64,000 nucleotides of DNA from Indibacter alkaliphilus LW1 (GTDB lineage: Bacteria; Bacteroidota; Bacteroidia; Cytophagales; Cyclobacteriaceae). Numbering within the stretch: position 1 is the first letter of the stretch; every line of letters begins with the position of its first letter. The position numbers were made by a program, and so were the translations under genes. The stretch lies in the NCBI RefSeq assembly GCF_000295935.2, contig NZ_ALWO02000014.1, forward strand, positions 1 to 64,000, given 5' to 3'. Positions 61,059-64,000 of the stretch are shown one piece after another. Under the pieces are notes generated by a model. The model was not told the DNA's origin, ran no database searches, and was given only the letters and a program-made list of their open reading frames with translations.

Positions 61059-61836
61059 TTACGATTTGAAGACTCAGCAATTCTTCTATAAAGATCAAAA
61101 ACATAGCCATAACCACTGAAGCATTGGCTGCTTTTCCTACACCTTCCGTACCCTTTGAAGAATTATACCCTTTGTAGCAACCAACTATCCCAATGGTAAA
61201 ACCAAATACGAGGGATTTGATGATGGAAGAAAACACATCCAAAAAGGAAATGGCTTCAAATACCTGAACAAAAAATGTGGATAGACTCACCAATTCTTTG
61301 GAGTTCACACTTAGGAATGAGCCTATCAATGCCACAAAGTCTGTGTACATGACCAATACAGGAATCATAAGTGTGGTCGCTACGGTACGAGTTACCACCA
61401 GAAACTTGAATGGATTGATCGCTGAAACTTCCATGGCATCAATCTGCTCTGTCACCTTCATGGAAGCTATTTCAGCTCCTATCCCCGATCCAACTTTACC
61501 TGCAGCAATCAAGGCTGTCACCAAAGGTCCCATAGCTCTTACCACTGCAATAGAAATCAAGGCTGGCAACCAGCTCGTGGCTCCGAATTCTGAAAGGGAG
61601 GGTCGGGACTGATTGGTGAAAACTATACCCACTATAAATCCTGTCAAAGAAATGAGCGGTAAGGATCTATAGCCGATTTCGTAACACTGCCTGATGATCT
61701 CTTTGAACTCAAAAGGAGGTTTGAAAACCTCCTGGAAAAAACGCTTGACAAAAGCAAAAGCACTCGCAAGGCCTATAAAGAACCGGTCAATTTTTTTACT
61801 GATTACAGGCTTATTATCATTACTTATTATAGACAT
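61039..61836 (-). CDS. mlaE: MlaE-type permease
   Basis: A 265-residue integral membrane protein of the MlaE/YrbE family with about five membrane segments. SLPLISLTGFIVGIVFTNQS, LVTALIAAGKVGSGIGAEIA and TMKVTEQIDAMEV-like text are family signatures. The ATG at 61836 (MSIISND) is used; a TTG lies two codons upstream. It starts 17 bases past the stop of the response regulator. Forms the inner-membrane part of the lipid transporter with MlaF and MlaD. Confidence 0.9.
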   Translation of the reverse strand: MSIISNDNKPVISKKIDRFFIGLASAFAFVKRFFQEVFKPPFEFKEIIRQCYEIGYRSLPLISLTGFIVGIVFTNQSRPSLSEFGATSWLPALISIAVVRAMGPLVTALIAAGKVGSGIGAEIASMKVTEQIDAMEVSAINPFKFLVVTRTVATTLMIPVLVMYTDFVALIGSFLSVNSKELVSLSTFFVQVFEAISFLDVFSSIIKSLVFGFTIGIVGCYKGYNSSKGTEGVGKAANASVVMAMFLIFIEELLSLQIVNAIRNA

Positions 61837-61853
61837 ATACAACTTTTCAAATT

Positions 61854-62222
61854 CTAAGAATTTTCAATACCTAAGATTTCTGCCATGATTTCATTTTTTA
61901 AAGGTTTAATCAGAAAACCTGAAACCATCTCGTAGTTCATACTCATTTCAATATCTTCAGGATCCATGCTTGAGGTAAGCATTTTCACCTCTAAAGAAAT
62001 TCCTTTGGATTTCAGCAAATCCAAAAAATCCCACCCTCTCATTTCCGGCATATTTACATCCAAAACCAAAAGATCTGCTTCTTCATTTTCAAACCATTTC
62101 AGAGCAAGATTTGGGTCCTCAAAAAAGAACAGTTCCAAGTCAGGTTTTAACCTCATCAGGTTTTTTTTGTTTATCATATGCTGGATGGTATCGTCATCCA
62201 CAAATACAATTCTATTGATCAT
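61854..62222 (-). CDS. single-domain response regulator (CheY-like)
   Basis: A 122-residue receiver domain without output: acidic pair in VDDDTIQHM, phospho-acceptor Asp in LLVLDVNMPEMRGWD, Thr in MLTSSMD and Lys in LIKPLKNEI. Such single-domain proteins act by protein contact. It is first in an operon with mlaE, mlaF and mlaD, an unusual partner for a lipid-transport operon, suggesting that a kinase adjusts envelope lipid transport. No kinase gene lies beside it. Confidence 0.88.
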   Translation of the reverse strand: MINRIVFVDDDTIQHMINKKNLMRLKPDLELFFFEDPNLALKWFENEEADLLVLDVNMPEMRGWDFLDLLKSKGISLEVKMLTSSMDPEDIEMSMNYEMVSGFLIKPLKNEIMAEILGIENS

Positions 62223-62741
62223 AAGTGCTTACACTTTAAAATTGACTCCTAAGAAAAACGAAAGATTCCAAAATTCAGATCACCGTGATTCAAAATTCAT
62301 GCTACTACTTCCCCATGGTAATGTACAAATATAAAAACAATTGATAGGTAGAAGAGATTTATATGAAAGCTTTTGCTTTTTAGATTTATCTAAATTGTTT
62401 AGCTTACCCTTATTAAGTCAAGCCTAAAAACGACTTATTTTACTATAAATCAAATATTTAAATAACCAAATCTTAATGAAAATATAACTCTAGAGAGCAT
62501 TGAAATTTAAAGTTAATTAAGAAAAAAAATCGGTAAATAAAAGGAAGATTGAATCAGGTTTTAAAGAATAAAAAGCTTGCCCTAGAATGAATCCATGATT
62601 GATTCTGCTATTAGGCCTAAAATAAAATCCCCAATTTGTGAATCGCCTTTCCGCAAATTATCCAACCTTCTGAGGACAATTCCCTCTTTCATTTATTGAA
62701 GATTTAATTAGATTGCCAATTGATTTAATTTCTCGTGTTGC
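62223..62741. other. divergent intergenic region
   Basis: A stretch of 519 AT-rich bases between the divergent response-regulator/mla operon and the DUF389 gene. A TATATTTG on the minus strand (62333-62326) fits the -7 consensus about 100 bases before the response-regulator start, without a good -33. No RNA gene or protein remnant seen. Confidence 0.4.
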
Positions 62742-64000
62742 ATGACAGAAAATAAAAAAGCTCTAAATATCAGAAAGCGGATTCTCGAATTACTGCTATT
62801 CTTCAAAGATAGGTTTGACCTTCATGAGGGCAAGGAAGACGAACTTGAAACCATAGATTATATCCGTAAGAATATAGAGTTCAAAGGAGCTAATTTGTGG
62901 ATTCTTATCTTTGCAATTTTTGTCGCCTCGGTGGGATTAAATGTAAACTCCACCGCTGTAATTATAGGAGCCATGTTGATTTCACCACTGATGGGTCCGA
63001 TTATGGGAATTGGGCTTGCAGCAGGAATCAATGACTTTGAACTGCTGAAAAAATCAATGAAAAACCTGGGTATAGCAGTTTTGATTTCTATATTGACCAG
63101 TACGATATATTTTTCTTTCACCCCTCTTGATGATGCGCAATCGGAACTCCTAGCGAGGACCGAACCTAGCATTTGGGATGTATTGATTGCACTCTTCGGA
63201 GGCCTTGCGGGAATTGTAGCTGGTTCAAGAAAAGAAAAGAGCAATGCCATTCCAGGTGTAGCTATAGCTACTGCGCTAATGCCGCCACTTTGTACAGCAG
63301 GTTATGGCTTGGCCACAGCAAACCTTTACTATTTCTTTGGTGCTTTTTATCTGTTTTTTATCAATTCAGTATTTATCAGTCTTTCTACCTATCTGATCGT
63401 GAGATTTATGAATTTCCCTAAAAAGGAATTTATGGATAGAAAAAGAGAGAAAACGGTAAAAACCTATATAACCATATTTACCTTGCTGACTATCATACCA
63501 AGTATTTATCTTGCCTATGCCATCGTCAAAAGGACTATTTGGGAGAAGTCTGCCAATCAATTTGTCGCTACAGAGTTGGAGTTCCCACGTACTCAGGTTA
63601 TCTCTTCCAATCTGCTTTATGATTCTGATTCTGCAGTAATTGATATAAGCTTGATTGGCGAGAGAATCACAGATGAAGAAATAAGCATTCTCCAAAGAAA
63701 ACTGGGAGCATTTAATCTTGACAAAACCTATTTAAATATCAAGCAAAGCGGAGATTCCGGTACGGACTTGAATATTTTGAGATCTGACATCCTTAAGGAT
63801 CTTTACGAAAGAAATGAACTTCAAATCCAGGATAAAGACAGAAGAATAGCCTTATTGGAAAGAGAGCTGGAGGAGTACGGTAGAAGCAATTCTCAGGTGA
63901 TGGATATTGCACGGGAAGCCAAAATCAATCATCAATCCCTCGAGACCTTCTCTATGAACCGGGCGATCTCCGCCAACCTCCAGGCCAACAAACAGGATAC
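62742..64000 (+). CDS. DUF389 family membrane protein (3' end outside window)
   Basis: This gene is partial: 419 codons from ATG 62742 to the window end, with no stop. The DUF389 domain is clear in LNVNSTAVIIGAMLISPLMG, then PIMGIGLAAGIND, with several membrane segments up to about residue 260. The rest is a soluble tail with coiled-coil character (RRIALLERELEEYGRSN). DUF389 proteins are membrane proteins of unknown function. The gene runs off the end, so its full length cannot be told. Confidence 0.87.
   Translation, partial: MTENKKALNIRKRILELLLFFKDRFDLHEGKEDELETIDYIRKNIEFKGANLWILIFAIFVASVGLNVNSTAVIIGAMLISPLMGPIMGIGLAAGINDFELLKKSMKNLGIAVLISILTSTIYFSFTPLDDAQSELLARTEPSIWDVLIALFGGLAGIVAGSRKEKSNAIPGVAIATALMPPLCTAGYGLATANLYYFFGAFYLFFINSVFISLSTYLIVRFMNFPKKEFMDRKREKTVKTYITIFTLLTIIPSIYLAYAIVKRTIWEKSANQFVATELEFPRTQVISSNLLYDSDSAVIDISLIGERITDEEISILQRKLGAFNLDKTYLNIKQSGDSGTDLNILRSDILKDLYERNELQIQDKDRRIALLERELEEYGRSNSQVMDIAREAKINHQSLETFSMNRAISANLQANKQD

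Overview
The window looks like chromosomal DNA from a Bacteroidota bacterium, most likely Cytophagales/Cyclobacteriaceae-like. This is inferred from the AT-rich sequence, the SusC/SusD pair with a propeller-type regulator, GLPGLI and DUF5916 families, CarboxypepD_reg beta-barrels, lipoproteins with short signal peptides, and a promoter of the Bacteroidota TTTG-N19-TAnnTTTG type in front of a tRNA-Ser. No taxonomic search was possible. No rRNA, CRISPR array or intact insertion sequence was seen.

Layout. 0-7.8 kb: a LytTR membrane regulator cut by an in-frame stop, a CPBP protease, small membrane proteins, a GrpB protein, a sigma factor with its membrane partner, an alpha/beta hydrolase and a cupin. 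7.8-19.2 kb: a stretch rich in gene ruins. It holds a decayed winged-helix gene, an intact hipB with three evenly spaced operators but a gutted hipA, a phytanoyl-CoA dioxygenase tail, and a hydrolase head abutting a serine-hydrolase tail. Intact genes among these are a lipoprotein, methionine aminopeptidase, a TonB-type receptor with a two-component system, an outer-membrane barrel and a Crp-like regulator. 19.3-27.8 kb: DUF4386, Crp-like regulator, NAD(P)H oxidoreductase, then a two-component system divergent from a GLPGLI/outer-membrane barrel pair. 27.8-30.5 kb: a mobile-element scar next to tRNA-Ser(TGA). Two 182-bp copies of an integrase 3' end flank an AbiE-like toxin-antitoxin operon.

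30.6-39.1 kb is the most striking part: a three-gene minus-strand operon. A 1700-residue protein with Ser/Thr kinase, AAA ATPase, GAF and class III cyclase domains is followed by a lipoxygenase with all five iron ligands and a membrane-anchored catalase-like haem protein of allene-oxide-synthase size. Lipoxygenase and catalase-like hydroperoxidase are fused in corals and some cyanobacteria; here they are separate, adjacent genes behind a signalling protein. I read this as a candidate regulated bacterial oxylipin pathway.

39.5-51.2 kb: a secreted tandem-repeat protein, small proteins, and a compact polysaccharide-utilisation locus (SusC, SusD, PKD lipoprotein, GH16 glucanase) divergent from its propeller/HTH regulator, with three copies of an 11-bp repeat between them. 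51.3-64 kb: a DUF5916 outer-membrane protein, EcsC and zinc-ribbon proteins, aconitase, an EEP-family phosphodiesterase/nuclease, a response regulator-MlaE-MlaF-MlaD lipid-transport operon, and a DUF389 protein running off the end.
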